DNA from: JACOMS01 sp964352785
GTDB lineage: Bacteria > Pseudomonadota > Alphaproteobacteria > Caulobacterales > Maricaulaceae
NCBI GenBank assembly: GCA_964352785.1
Contig: CAYGTI010000009.1
Location: 1-64,000 of the forward strand
DNA length: 64,000 bases
Direction of reading: 5' to 3'
Shown here: in pieces, positions 25,428-33,446 of the stretch
How positions within the stretch are numbered: position 1 is the stretch's first letter
Layout of the letters: each line of letters opens with the position of its first letter
Translations under genes and position numbers: made by a program
Notes under the pieces: model-generated
The model's input: only the letters and a program-made list of their open reading frames with translations
What the model was told of the DNA's origin: nothing
The model's database searches: none

Positions 25428-26136
25428 GCGCCGCCCTATATTATCTGTCCGTAATTTGCACCGCTCCTATAAATCAGGGGGCGGGATGCTCAACGTCATG
25501 GCGGGCGCGGATATAGATATTTACCCCGGCGAAATGGTTGGACTCATCGGCCCCTCCGGTTCGGGAAAATCAACCTTGCTGCATGCGGCGGGGCTGCTTG
25601 AAAAACCAAATTCCGGCGAAGTTTATATTAACGGGCGCGAGTGCCTTAAACTGTCTGATGATGTTCGCACCGCTATTCGCCGCAAAACAATAGGCGTGGT
25701 CTATCAGTTTCATCACTTACTCAAGGAATTCTCAGCCGTCGACAATGTTGTGATACCGCAAATGATTGCCGGACAAAAACGCGGCCCTGCCGAAGCCGAG
25801 GCCGAGCGTCTATTGACCCTTATGGGATTATCCGCGCGTATGACCCACAAGCCATCACAAATGTCTGGCGGGGAACAGCAGCGCGTCGCAATTGCGCGGG
25901 CTATCGCCAATAAGCCTCAAATATTATTAGCAGATGAACCGACGGGTAATCTTGATCCAAATACGTCCAACTCTGTATTCAAGAGCTTGTTTGAGCTGAC
26001 TCGCCGCGAAGGTGTCTCTGTGCTTGTTGCGACACACAATATGGGATTAATTCCCTTCATGGACCGCGTGGTGACCGTCCGAGACGGTCTCATTATTCCG
26101 TTTAAACCGGCCATTATAAAAGCGCCTCCAGCTTAA
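25420..26136 (+). CDS. lolD: Lipoprotein-releasing ABC transporter ATP-binding protein
   Basis: LolD (238 aa) is the ATPase of the lipoprotein-sorting transporter. Walker A is GPSGSGKSTLL (44-54), the ABC signature is MSGGEQQRVAIARA, Walker B is ILLADEPTGNLD, and the switch histidine is in VLVATHN. It overlaps the permease gene by eight bases, so the two are made together. It is convergent with the amino acid permease: the two stop codons are only two bases apart and no terminator is visible. Confidence 0.96.
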   Translation: MSKRRPILSVRNLHRSYKSGGGMLNVMAGADIDIYPGEMVGLIGPSGSGKSTLLHAAGLLEKPNSGEVYINGRECLKLSDDVRTAIRRKTIGVVYQFHHLLKEFSAVDNVVIPQMIAGQKRGPAEAEAERLLTLMGLSARMTHKPSQMSGGEQQRVAIARAIANKPQILLADEPTGNLDPNTSNSVFKSLFELTRREGVSVLVATHNMGLIPFMDRVVTVRDGLIIPFKPAIIKAPPA

Positions 26137-26138
26137 AC

Positions 26139-27500
26139 CTAACCTTCATCAAGATCATTCTGTTCTTGGTTATGATCTGCGTTATGTCGCCGGTTCGAGA
26201 CCAGATAAAACAAACCGCCCGAGACGATGATCCCAAGGCCAAAGAGAGCTTGTAGCGGGTTGTCTTGGATAACGTAAATCAGCGTAAATCCCGTGATCAG
26301 CAAATATATAATGGGCGTGGCCGGATAGGCCCATGTTTTATAAGGGCGCTCCAGAGCGGGTTCTCTCCAGCGCAATACAAAGACGCCAAAAACGGTCAAG
26401 AAGCTATTAAAGGCCAGCATGGCAGCAGCAAAGACCATGATGAATTTAAAACTCGATGTGAGAATGAAGATGACCGCAATAATGGATTGCAGGTAAATAG
26501 CGATATGCGGAACTCCGTCTTTGTTTGTCACGGCGAGCCACCGGAGCGGATAAAAATCCTGTCCAATCGCGTGCAAGGCCCTTGGGCCAGCAAGTGTCAT
26601 CGCGCTGACAGACGAGATTAAAAGAAGCGCTAGCATTCCGCCTGCAATCCTGCCGCCGACATCACCGAATGCGCTGCGCGCCGCAATATAGCCGATTTCG
26701 ACTTGTCCGGCCATTTCGCCGACCGGCGCAACGCGTAAGAAAACATAATTGAGTAGTAGGTAGATGAGCATTACCAGCCCTGTACCAAGGATCAAAATGA
26801 GCGGGAGGTGCTTTTGCGGGTTTTCAAGCTCGCCGCTGATATAGGTTGCGGCATTCCAGCCTGTATAGGCATAGGTTACATAAATCAGCGCGACGGCGAA
26901 GGCGGAACTTGTCATAATATTTATGTCGGATGCGACGGGCATGAGACGAACGGCTTGCGGTTCTGGAACGAGCCACAGAGCGGATATGCAAAAGGCAAGA
27001 ATGAGCGCTATTTTTATGGCTGTGAAAATCATTTGAAAATGCCCGCTGCTGGTTCTGTTTCGGGCGTGAATCCACGTCACAATGAGGACAAGCCCAATTG
27101 CTAGCGGCTTGATCCAGCGTGTATGCTCTCCGGGGATTACTTCGGCGGTATAGACCCCGAAGGCGATGGCAATCGCTGCAATCGGCGCGGCAAAGCCAAT
27201 CGTGGCTGAGACCCATCCCGATATAAACCCTGCAAGTGGATGATAAATACGGCCAAGAAAATTATACTCGCCGCCGGAGCGTGGCAGGGCGGCGCCCAGC
27301 TCAGCGTAAGAGGCCGCGCCGCACAGGGCTGCAATGCCGCCTAGGAGCCAAAGCATAAGTATAGGAAAGCCGTCTTGAATATCGACGAGTTGGAACCCCA
27401 AACTGGTGAAAACACCCATGCCGACCATATTGGCAATGATAACAGCAGCGGCGGTTTTGGGAGAATAATGTGTATGCATGTGGGCACATTGAGGGTGCAT
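26139..27500 (-). CDS. APC-family amino acid permease
   Basis: This is a 12-helix secondary transporter of the amino acid-polyamine-organocation superfamily (453 aa from the ATG at 27500). The first helix has the unwound substrate-binding motif (IIANMVGMGVFTSLGFQL), followed by SYAELGAALPRSGGEYNFLGRIYHP, which is typical of APC/LAT-type transporters. The substrate cannot be told from sequence. An upstream TTG (27554) would place the start on top of the divergent promoter, so I prefer 27500; an ATG at 27479 is another option. It is divergent from the SOS-type promoter of the small peptide/dnaE unit, and its own promoter may overlap the same LexA site. Confidence 0.88.
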   Translation of the reverse strand: MHPQCAHMHTHYSPKTAAAVIIANMVGMGVFTSLGFQLVDIQDGFPILMLWLLGGIAALCGAASYAELGAALPRSGGEYNFLGRIYHPLAGFISGWVSATIGFAAPIAAIAIAFGVYTAEVIPGEHTRWIKPLAIGLVLIVTWIHARNRTSSGHFQMIFTAIKIALILAFCISALWLVPEPQAVRLMPVASDINIMTSSAFAVALIYVTYAYTGWNAATYISGELENPQKHLPLILILGTGLVMLIYLLLNYVFLRVAPVGEMAGQVEIGYIAARSAFGDVGGRIAGGMLALLLISSVSAMTLAGPRALHAIGQDFYPLRWLAVTNKDGVPHIAIYLQSIIAVIFILTSSFKFIMVFAAAMLAFNSFLTVFGVFVLRWREPALERPYKTWAYPATPIIYLLITGFTLIYVIQDNPLQALFGLGIIVSGGLFYLVSNRRHNADHNQEQNDLDEG

Positions 27501-27522
27501 AGAAATTTGTCCAGAAAAATCA

Positions 27523-27563
27523 TTGACATAAATGCGTATTATGGAGTAGAACAAAGCATGAAC
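27523..27563 (+). promoter_or_regulatory. LexA-regulated promoter (SOS box) of small peptide gene and dnaE
   Basis: A perfect -35 TTGACA (27523-27528) is followed after 18 bp by TAGAAC (27547-27552), which fits the alphaproteobacterial -10 TANAWC. Overlapping that -10 is GAAC-AAAGCAT-GAAC (27549-27563), an exact alphaproteobacterial SOS box (GAAC-N7-GAAC). The lexA promoter in this window has the same build: TTGACA, then TAGAAC lying within a GAAC-N7-GAAC site. Regulation by LexA is an inference from these matches. Confidence 0.82.
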
Positions 27564-27565
27564 AA
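27538..27565 (-). promoter_or_regulatory. Candidate promoter of the amino acid permease
   Basis: Read on the reverse strand, TTGTTC (27565-27560) and CATAAT (27543-27538) are 16 bp apart, about 40 bp upstream of the permease ATG at 27500. The LexA-type site (27549-27563) covers the spacer and most of the -35. LexA could therefore repress this promoter too. The promoter itself is a moderate match. Confidence 0.35.
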
Positions 27566-27589
27566 TTAAATAAGAGTGAGGATAAGATC

Positions 27590-27682
27590 ATGAAGCAACT
27601 TGTTATGGACGTCAGCGCGGGTATCATTATGGCAGGATTCGTGTCTATGATGACAATCTGGATGATGGTTATTGGCGGCTAG
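27590..27682 (+). CDS. 30-aa membrane peptide, candidate SOS-induced (SidA-like)
   Basis: ATG 27590 follows a strong ribosome-binding site (GAGGA, seven bases upstream) and opens a 30-codon frame ending in TAG. The peptide reads MKQLVMDVSAGIIMAGF, then VSMMTIWMMVIGG. It has a short N-terminus with one Lys and one Asp and a single hydrophobic span from about residue 9 to 29, rich in Met, Ile and Gly. It lies 27 bp behind a LexA-type promoter and 16 bp ahead of dnaE. In Caulobacter, SidA is a 29-aa SOS-induced inner-membrane peptide that blocks division by binding FtsW. Size, topology and regulation fit that role; sequence homology is not established here. It could also be a dnaE leader peptide. 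Confidence 0.75.
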   Translation: MKQLVMDVSAGIIMAGFVSMMTIWMMVIGG

Positions 27683-27698
27683 TTAAGTAGGACTATTT

Positions 27699-30600
27699 AT
27701 GGCGGGACGACAGCCTCAATTTGTACATTTGCGTTCCCGCTCGCCCTATTCAATGCTCGAGGGCGCGCTCAAAATTAAAGAGACGGCGGCGCGGTGCCGA
27801 AGTTGGAGGATGCCCGCACTCGGCCTGACCGATACTAACAATATGTGCGGGGCGCTTGAGTTTTCTGAAATTATGTCCGGGCAGGGCATTCAACCGATTA
27901 TCGGTGTTACGCTGTCTCTGGATTTAGAGCTTGAGTCTCAACCCGGGGAAATTCGCCGTGAACCTGACGGCACGATTGCGCTGCTGGCGCAGAGCGAAGC
28001 CGGGTATGAAAATCTCATGGCGCTGTCTAGTGCGTCCTTTTTGGATGTTGAAGCGACGGACCTTCCTCATGTGAGCGTGTCGCGCCTCAAAGAGCGGTGC
28101 GAAGGCGTTATCGCCTTGACGGGCGGGCCGGACGGCGCGCTCAATAAGCTAATTTGCCAAGGCCGTTTCGAAGAGGCGGAAAAATGGCTTGATAAGCTGG
28201 TCAGGTTTTTCCCTAATCGACTTTACGTGGAGCTACAACGGCACGGTCTTTCACATGAAATTGAAGCGGAAAAAACACTCATAGACTGGGCGTACGAAAA
28301 AGATTTGCCGCTGGTCGCGACAAATGAACCTTATTTTCTCGATCCAACAATGCATAAAGCTCATGATGCACTGCTCGCTATATCCGAGGGCAGCTATGTT
28401 CTTGAGAAAGACCGCCGCAAGGTTTCCGAGCAGCATTATTTTAAGTCTGAAGAGCAGATGCTTGAGCTTTTCAAGGACATTCCCGAAGCGATTGAAAGCA
28501 CAATAGATATTACGCGCCGCTGCGCGTTTAAGTCCGAAAAACGAGATCCGATCCTGCCTAACTTTGGCGATGGATCACAAAGTGAGGGCGATATCCTCGC
28601 CCAAGAAGCGCGTGCGGGTCTGGAGGCCCGCCTTGATACAGTTGAACCCGCCACCAGCCGTGAAGATTACTTTGAACGTCTCGACTTTGAGCTTGGCGTC
28701 ATCCGGCAAATGGGATTTCCGGGGTATTTCTTGATCGTTTCCGATTTTATCAAATGGGCAAAACAGCAAGGCATTCCCGTTGGCCCGGGGCGGGGCTCTG
28801 GCGCGGGCTCCGTTGTCGCTTGGGCACTTACAATTACAGACCTTGACCCGCTTAGATACGGTCTACTGTTTGAGCGGTTCCTGAATCCCGAACGGGTCTC
28901 AATGCCCGACTTTGATATTGATTTTTGCCAAGAACGCCGCGGCGAGGTCATTCATTATGTTCAGGAAAAATATGGCGACGCGCAGGTCGCGCATATTATC
29001 ACCTTTGGTACGCTGCAAGCGCGCGCAGTGGTTCGTGATGTTGGACGCGTCCTGCAAATGCCTCTGGGCCAAGTTGATAGGCTCGCAAAACTTGTGCCCT
29101 CAAACCCTGCCAATCCTGTAACATTATCCGAAGCGATTAAAATGGAGAAGGGGCTCCAAGAGGCGCGGGCAAGCGAGCCCGCCGTGCGCGAGCTTTTAGA
29201 TATCGCTTTACAGCTCGAAGGGCTTTACCGAAATGCGTCCACTCACGCGGCGGGTGTTGTGATCGGTGACCGCCCGCTCACTGAGCTTGTGCCGCTATAC
29301 CGGGATCCTAGATCGGATATTCCAGCGACGCAATTTACCATGAAGTGGGCGGAAAAAGCCGGACTGGTAAAGTTTGACTTTCTTGGCCTCAAAACACTTA
29401 CCGTCATTGACCGTGCCGTAAAGTATCTTGCCGCGCAAGGCATTGAATTGGACATTGATAAACAGAGCCCGGTAGATCCAAAGGCTTATAAACCGCTTGC
29501 GGATGGCTTATCGGCAGGTGTGTTTCAGCTTGAAAGCTCGGGCATGCGCGATACCCTGCGCAAAATGGCGCCCGACACGATTGAAGAACTCACCGCTTTG
29601 ATCTCGCTATACCGTCCGGGGCCGATGAAAAACATCGATACTTATATAGACCGTAAATTTGGCCGCGTTGATATCGCCTATCCGCATGAGAGCCTCAAAA
29701 CGATCCTTGAAGAGACTTATGGTATTATCATTTACCAAGAACAGGTGATGCAGATTGCGCAAGTTTTGTCCGGATATTCGCTCGGCGAAGCGGATATTTT
29801 GCGCCGGGCGATGGGTAAAAAAGACAAAGATGAAATGGCGCGTCAAAAGAACCGTTTCGTCGAAGGCGCTGTAGAGCGCGGCGTCGACTCCGGGCAGGCC
29901 GATCATATCTTTGAGCTTGTGAACGAATTTGCAGGCTACGGGTTTAACAAATCCCACGCGGCCGCCTACGCGATGATCTCTTTCCAAACGGCTTATCTGA
30001 AAGCCTATTATCCGACGGAATTTGTGGCGGCGACCATGAGCTTGGATATCGCGAATGTGGAGAAGTTGGCGCAATTTTACCAAGAAGCCAAACGCATGGA
30101 CATCAAAATTGACCCGCCTTGTGTGAACCGTTCTTTTGCGGATTTCGAAGTGGCTGACGGAGCTGTACTTTATGCGCTCGGCGCGCTCAAAAATGTCGGG
30201 GTTGAGGCGATGCGGCATGTGGTCGATATTCGCGAGAAAGACGGGCCGTTCAAAGATTTATTTGATTTTGCCCGCCGTGTTGACACGCGTATCGTCAACA
30301 AACGCGCTTTTGAAAACTTGGCGCGCGGCGGCGCGTTTGATAATCTGGAACCCAACCGTGCCCGCTCTTTGGCCTCGGCCGCAACGCTTCAGTCTATCGG
30401 TGCGCGGGCGGCGCAAGAGCGCGCTTCGGCGCAAAATAGTCTCTTTGGCGGCGTGGATGTTGAAATGGTTGAGCCCGAGCTTCCCGAAACTCCGATCTGG
30501 AGTAATATTGAGCAATTAGATCACGAGCTTGGCGCGATTGGGTTTTACTTGGGCGGACACCCGCTTGAGAGCTATGCGGATCACTTGCAGCGCAAGAAAA

Positions 30601-31151
30601 CGGTTATGGCCATTGATATTGAGGATGCTTACCGCTCCGGCGCGCGGGCGATGAAGCTTGCGGGTGTCGTGCGTCGCCGCCAAGAGCGCATGTCAAAGCG
30701 CAACAAACGCTTTGCCTATGTGAGCCTATCCGACCCAACGGGGGACTATGAGGTTTTCGTGGGTGAAGACTTGCTGGGGACAAATCGCGAGGCCTTGAGT
30801 GCGGGCGCGCTGATTATTATCAACGCGGCCGTTGATGAGCGGGACGGTGAACTTAAAATCTTTACGAACGCGATTGAGCCGTTGGAAGTGGCGGACGCGC
30901 CCTCGGTTAAAGGGCTTCAAGTTCGGCTGCGCACAGGTACGGCTGAGCAGCTTGATATCTTTCAATCCTGTCTCGAAGGCCTTGAAAATATGCCTTATGA
31001 AAAATCGGGATTTCTGGACGTGATTATTCCATTGGGCAATCAGCGCGAGGCACAGTGGCGTGTGGCGCACCAGTTTGGTATTGATGCAAAAATCCAGCAG
31101 GCGATGAAGGCTACTCAGATTATTGAAACGATTGAAGAAATCGCAGCTTAA
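27699..31151 (+). CDS. dnaE: DNA polymerase III alpha subunit
   Basis: DnaE (1150 aa) is the replicative polymerase subunit (DnaE1 type). The PHP domain opens with FVHLRSRSPYSMLEGALKIKE, where a metal-binding histidine is replaced (HLRSRS), so PHP proofreading is probably inactive. The polymerase core shows GPGRGSGAGSVVAWAL and the catalytic PDFDIDF (about 404-410). A beta-clamp motif QNSLFG lies near residue 911 and an OB domain follows. It is not the mutagenic DnaE2/ImuC, which is shorter and sits with imuAB. The gene is 16 bp behind the small membrane peptide frame, with AGGA eight bases before the ATG. It is thus probably transcribed, at least in part, from the LexA-type promoter. Confidence 0.97.
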   Translation: MAGRQPQFVHLRSRSPYSMLEGALKIKETAARCRSWRMPALGLTDTNNMCGALEFSEIMSGQGIQPIIGVTLSLDLELESQPGEIRREPDGTIALLAQSEAGYENLMALSSASFLDVEATDLPHVSVSRLKERCEGVIALTGGPDGALNKLICQGRFEEAEKWLDKLVRFFPNRLYVELQRHGLSHEIEAEKTLIDWAYEKDLPLVATNEPYFLDPTMHKAHDALLAISEGSYVLEKDRRKVSEQHYFKSEEQMLELFKDIPEAIESTIDITRRCAFKSEKRDPILPNFGDGSQSEGDILAQEARAGLEARLDTVEPATSREDYFERLDFELGVIRQMGFPGYFLIVSDFIKWAKQQGIPVGPGRGSGAGSVVAWALTITDLDPLRYGLLFERFLNPERVSMPDFDIDFCQERRGEVIHYVQEKYGDAQVAHIITFGTLQARAVVRDVGRVLQMPLGQVDRLAKLVPSNPANPVTLSEAIKMEKGLQEARASEPAVRELLDIALQLEGLYRNASTHAAGVVIGDRPLTELVPLYRDPRSDIPATQFTMKWAEKAGLVKFDFLGLKTLTVIDRAVKYLAAQGIELDIDKQSPVDPKAYKPLADGLSAGVFQLESSGMRDTLRKMAPDTIEELTALISLYRPGPMKNIDTYIDRKFGRVDIAYPHESLKTILEETYGIIIYQEQVMQIAQVLSGYSLGEADILRRAMGKKDKDEMARQKNRFVEGAVERGVDSGQADHIFELVNEFAGYGFNKSHAAAYAMISFQTAYLKAYYPTEFVAATMSLDIANVEKLAQFYQEAKRMDIKIDPPCVNRSFADFEVADGAVLYALGALKNVGVEAMRHVVDIREKDGPFKDLFDFARRVDTRIVNKRAFENLARGGAFDNLEPNRARSLASAATLQSIGARAAQERASAQNSLFGGVDVEMVEPELPETPIWSNIEQLDHELGAIGFYLGGHPLESYADHLQRKKTVMAIDIEDAYRSGARAMKLAGVVRRRQERMSKRNKRFAYVSLSDPTGDYEVFVGEDLLGTNREALSAGALIIINAAVDERDGELKIFTNAIEPLEVADAPSVKGLQVRLRTGTAEQLDIFQSCLEGLENMPYEKSGFLDVIIPLGNQREAQWRVAHQFGIDAKIQQAMKATQIIETIEEIAA

Positions 31152-31158
31152 TTAATGC

Positions 31159-31186
31159 TTGCACCTGCGCGTATTCCTGTTATACG
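31159..31186 (+). promoter_or_regulatory. Candidate rpsB promoter
   Basis: TTGCAC (31159-31164) and TATACG (31181-31186) are 16 bp apart, about 115 bp upstream of rpsB and just after the end of dnaE. This is a moderate sigma-70 match in the right place for the start of the translation/envelope operon. Confidence 0.45.
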
Positions 31187-31201
31187 GCGCGCTCAATTCG
31201 C

Positions 31202-31272
31202 ACACGGGTTACGGTGTTTGCCATATAGGCCTTCATCGATTCCGGTGAGACAAATGTCTTCACACCCCGTGT
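31202..31272 (+). promoter_or_regulatory. rpsB mRNA leader with long-range pairing
   Basis: ACACGG (31202-31207) can pair with CCGTGT (31267-31272), and GGTGT (31213-31217) with ACACC (31262-31266), leaving a five-base bulge on the 5' side. The resulting 11-bp interrupted stem closes a 44-nt domain that ends 18 nt before the rpsB ribosome-binding site. In enterobacteria the rpsB leader is bound by S2 for autoregulation; whether this leader works likewise is an inference. Confidence 0.4.
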
Positions 31273-31301
31273 CTTGGCCAACCGGAAACAAGGAGATATC
31301 C

Positions 31302-32354
31302 ATGGCTTTACCAGAATTTTCAATGCGTCAGCTTTTAGAGGCTGGGGTTCACTTTGGTCACCAAACACATCGCTGGAACCCAAAAATGGCACCTTATATT
31401 TTTGGTGCACGCTCTCATATCCATATTATGGACCTGTCCCAGACGGTTCCTCTTTTGCATCAAGCTTTGGTGCAAGCGCGTGATATCGCAGCCAAAGGCG
31501 GACGTGTTCTATTCGTTGGAACAAAACGTGCGGCCTCCGAGCCTGTTGCTATCGCTGCAAAACGCTGCGCGCAATATTACGTCAATCACCGCTGGCTTGG
31601 GGGTATGCTGACAAATTGGACGACCATTTCCAAATCTATCAGCCGTTTGCGCGAACTAGAAGCGATGATGGAAAACGAAGCCTCCAGCGGTTTGACCAAG
31701 AAAGAAACGCTCAAGCTAACCCGCGAAATGGAAAAGCTTGAAAAGGCGCTCGGCGGAATCAAAGATATGGGCGGCAAGCCGGATCTGATGTTTGTTATTG
31801 ATACAAACAAGGAAGGTATTGCTATTAAAGAAGCCCGCCGTTTGGGTATTCCGGTTATTGCGATTTTGGATACGAATTGTGACCCTGATTCTGCGGATTT
31901 CCCAATTCCCGGCAATGATGATGCGGCGCGCGCAATTAGCCTTTATTGTGATTTGATTGCCGACGCTGTTCTTGATGGAATGACTGAAGCGCAGGCGAGT
32001 GTCGGTATTGATATCGGCGCGGCTGTTGCGCCTGTTGAAATGGCAATCGAAGCTCCGGTTGAAGTGGCGGCTCCTGTCGTTGAAACACCTGCGGCTGAAG
32101 TATCCGGCAATCCTGATGACATTTCTCTGATTGATGGTGTTGGCCCGACTTACAAGCAAAAGCTCGAAAGCGTTGGTATCACATCTCTCAAGCAAATCGC
32201 ACAGCTTGATGAGGCCGGTACAGCAAAGCTTGATGCTGAGCTTGACCTTAAAGGTAAGATCGTCAGCGGTGAATGGATCGAGCAAGCCAAAGAGCTTCTT
32301 GCGGGTAAACCTCCGCGCGCAAAAATTGATCAGGAAGCGGCGAAGTCTGCTTAA
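31302..32354 (+). CDS. rpsB: 30S ribosomal protein S2 with C-terminal HhH-like extension
   Basis: S2 (350 aa) binds the 30S body and recruits S1. The family domain covers residues 1-225: MRQLLEAGVHFGHQTHRWNP, WLGGMLTNW and IAILDTNCDPD are typical. An Ala/Pro/Val-rich linker (about 235-268) leads to a second domain at about 270-335 with a helix-hairpin-helix look (LIDGVGPTYKQKLESVGI, then GEWIEQAKELL). Bacterial S2 is normally about 240 aa; the extension is seen in some alphaproteobacteria and matches the end of NuoE here. I use ATG 31302, which has AAGGAGAT upstream; an in-frame ATG at 31155 would add 49 unrelated residues. tsf follows, as in most bacteria. Confidence 0.97.
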   Translation: MALPEFSMRQLLEAGVHFGHQTHRWNPKMAPYIFGARSHIHIMDLSQTVPLLHQALVQARDIAAKGGRVLFVGTKRAASEPVAIAAKRCAQYYVNHRWLGGMLTNWTTISKSISRLRELEAMMENEASSGLTKKETLKLTREMEKLEKALGGIKDMGGKPDLMFVIDTNKEGIAIKEARRLGIPVIAILDTNCDPDSADFPIPGNDDAARAISLYCDLIADAVLDGMTEAQASVGIDIGAAVAPVEMAIEAPVEVAAPVVETPAAEVSGNPDDISLIDGVGPTYKQKLESVGITSLKQIAQLDEAGTAKLDAELDLKGKIVSGEWIEQAKELLAGKPPRAKIDQEAAKSA

Positions 32355-32406
32355 CCGATAATCACTGGCGGTGCTGACGCGCCGCCCTTATTTTCAGGAG
32401 AGTATC

Positions 32407-33330
32407 ATGGCTCAAATTACGGCCAAACTTGTAAAAGACCTGCGCGATCAAACGTCAGCAGGCATGATGGATTGCAAAAAAGCCCTTACAGAAACAGACG
32501 GTGACCTCGAAGCCGCAATCGATTGGCTGCGCACAAAAGGTATCGCTAAGGCAGACAAGAAAGCTGGACGTGTTGCGGCTGAGGGTCTTGTATCTATTGC
32601 GATTGACGGCACCAAAGGCGCTGTGGTTGAAGTTAATTCAGAAACCGATTTCGTTGCGCGCAATGAGGCATTTCAAGGCGCTGTTGCCGAGATCACAAAT
32701 CTCGCCCTGACAGCCGGTGATTTTGCGGGTTTGCAAGCTGCGCAAACCAAAGCGGGCGTGAGCGTTGTTGATTACCTGACCAGCCTGGTTGGTAAAATTG
32801 GCGAGAACATGTCTTTGCGCCGGATGGACGCCCTCGAAGTTTCTGAAGGCGTCGTTACGGGTTATATTCATAATAGCGTTGTTGACGGTATGGGTAAAAT
32901 CGGTGTTCTTGTTGCGCTCGAGTCCTCTGGAGACAAAGATAAACTTGCTGAACTGGGTAAAAAAATCGCGATGCATGTTGCTGCGACGAACCCGCTGGCG
33001 TTGAATGTCGAAGACCTTGATGCGACCGTGGTGGCTAAAGAGCGCCAGATGCTGGGTGATGAAGCCCGCGAATCCGGTAAGCCTGAGAGCATTATTGAGA
33101 AGATGGTCGAAGGCCGGATGACCAAATTCTTTAAGGAATCAGTTTTGACAACACAAGTTTTCGTTATGGACGGAGAGCGCTCTATCGCTCAGGTTGTCGA
33201 AGACGAAGCGAAAGCCATCGGCGCTGATATCAAGCTCTCGGCTTACACCCGTATGGAGCTTGGCGAAGGTATTGAGAAAAAACAAGAAGACTTCGCAGCC
33301 GAAGTTGCAGCGGCTGTTGCTGGCTCTTAA
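32407..33330 (+). CDS. tsf: Translation elongation factor Ts
   Basis: EF-Ts (307 aa) regenerates EF-Tu-GTP by nucleotide exchange. The N-terminal UBA-like domain reads ITAKLVKDLRDQTSAGMMDCKKAL. The TDFVARN motif (ETDFVARNEAF, about residues 80-90) contacts EF-Tu. The ATG at 32407 follows CAGGAGAG; a start at 32371 would precede that ribosome-binding site and is not family-like. It is second in the rpsB operon and is followed by a hairpin terminator, so part of the transcription probably ends here. Confidence 0.97.
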   Translation: MAQITAKLVKDLRDQTSAGMMDCKKALTETDGDLEAAIDWLRTKGIAKADKKAGRVAAEGLVSIAIDGTKGAVVEVNSETDFVARNEAFQGAVAEITNLALTAGDFAGLQAAQTKAGVSVVDYLTSLVGKIGENMSLRRMDALEVSEGVVTGYIHNSVVDGMGKIGVLVALESSGDKDKLAELGKKIAMHVAATNPLALNVEDLDATVVAKERQMLGDEARESGKPESIIEKMVEGRMTKFFKESVLTTQVFVMDGERSIAQVVEDEAKAIGADIKLSAYTRMELGEGIEKKQEDFAAEVAAAVAGS

Positions 33331-33350
33331 GCCCGTTTTTAGTTAAAAAA

Positions 33351-33392
33351 ATGAAGCCCCGTGTGCCATTCTTCTGGCATGCGGGGCTTCAT
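33351..33392 (+). terminator. Hairpin terminator after tsf
   Basis: ATGAAGCCCCG (33351-33361) pairs with CGGGGCTTCAT (33382-33392), and TGCCA with TGGCA continues the stem inside. The strand is preceded by seven A's and followed by TCGTTATTATT. The structure is strong; the poor T-run suggests partial read-through into pyrH. Confidence 0.75.
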
Positions 33393-33446
33393 TCGTTATT
33401 ATTCGGGTGAATCAGCATGGCTTTGCACTGTGTTGGGGGGGAACAG

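Noticed and set aside
31155..31301. 49-codon N-terminal extension of S2 from an upstream ATG
   Set aside because: The region contains the promoter and structured leader, and a strong AAGGAGAT site precedes the family start at 31302.
32366..32390. Small GC stem between rpsB and tsf as a terminator
   Set aside because: Only five pairs (GGCGG/CCGCC) with a ten-base loop and a mixed tail; rpsB and tsf are normally one transcript.
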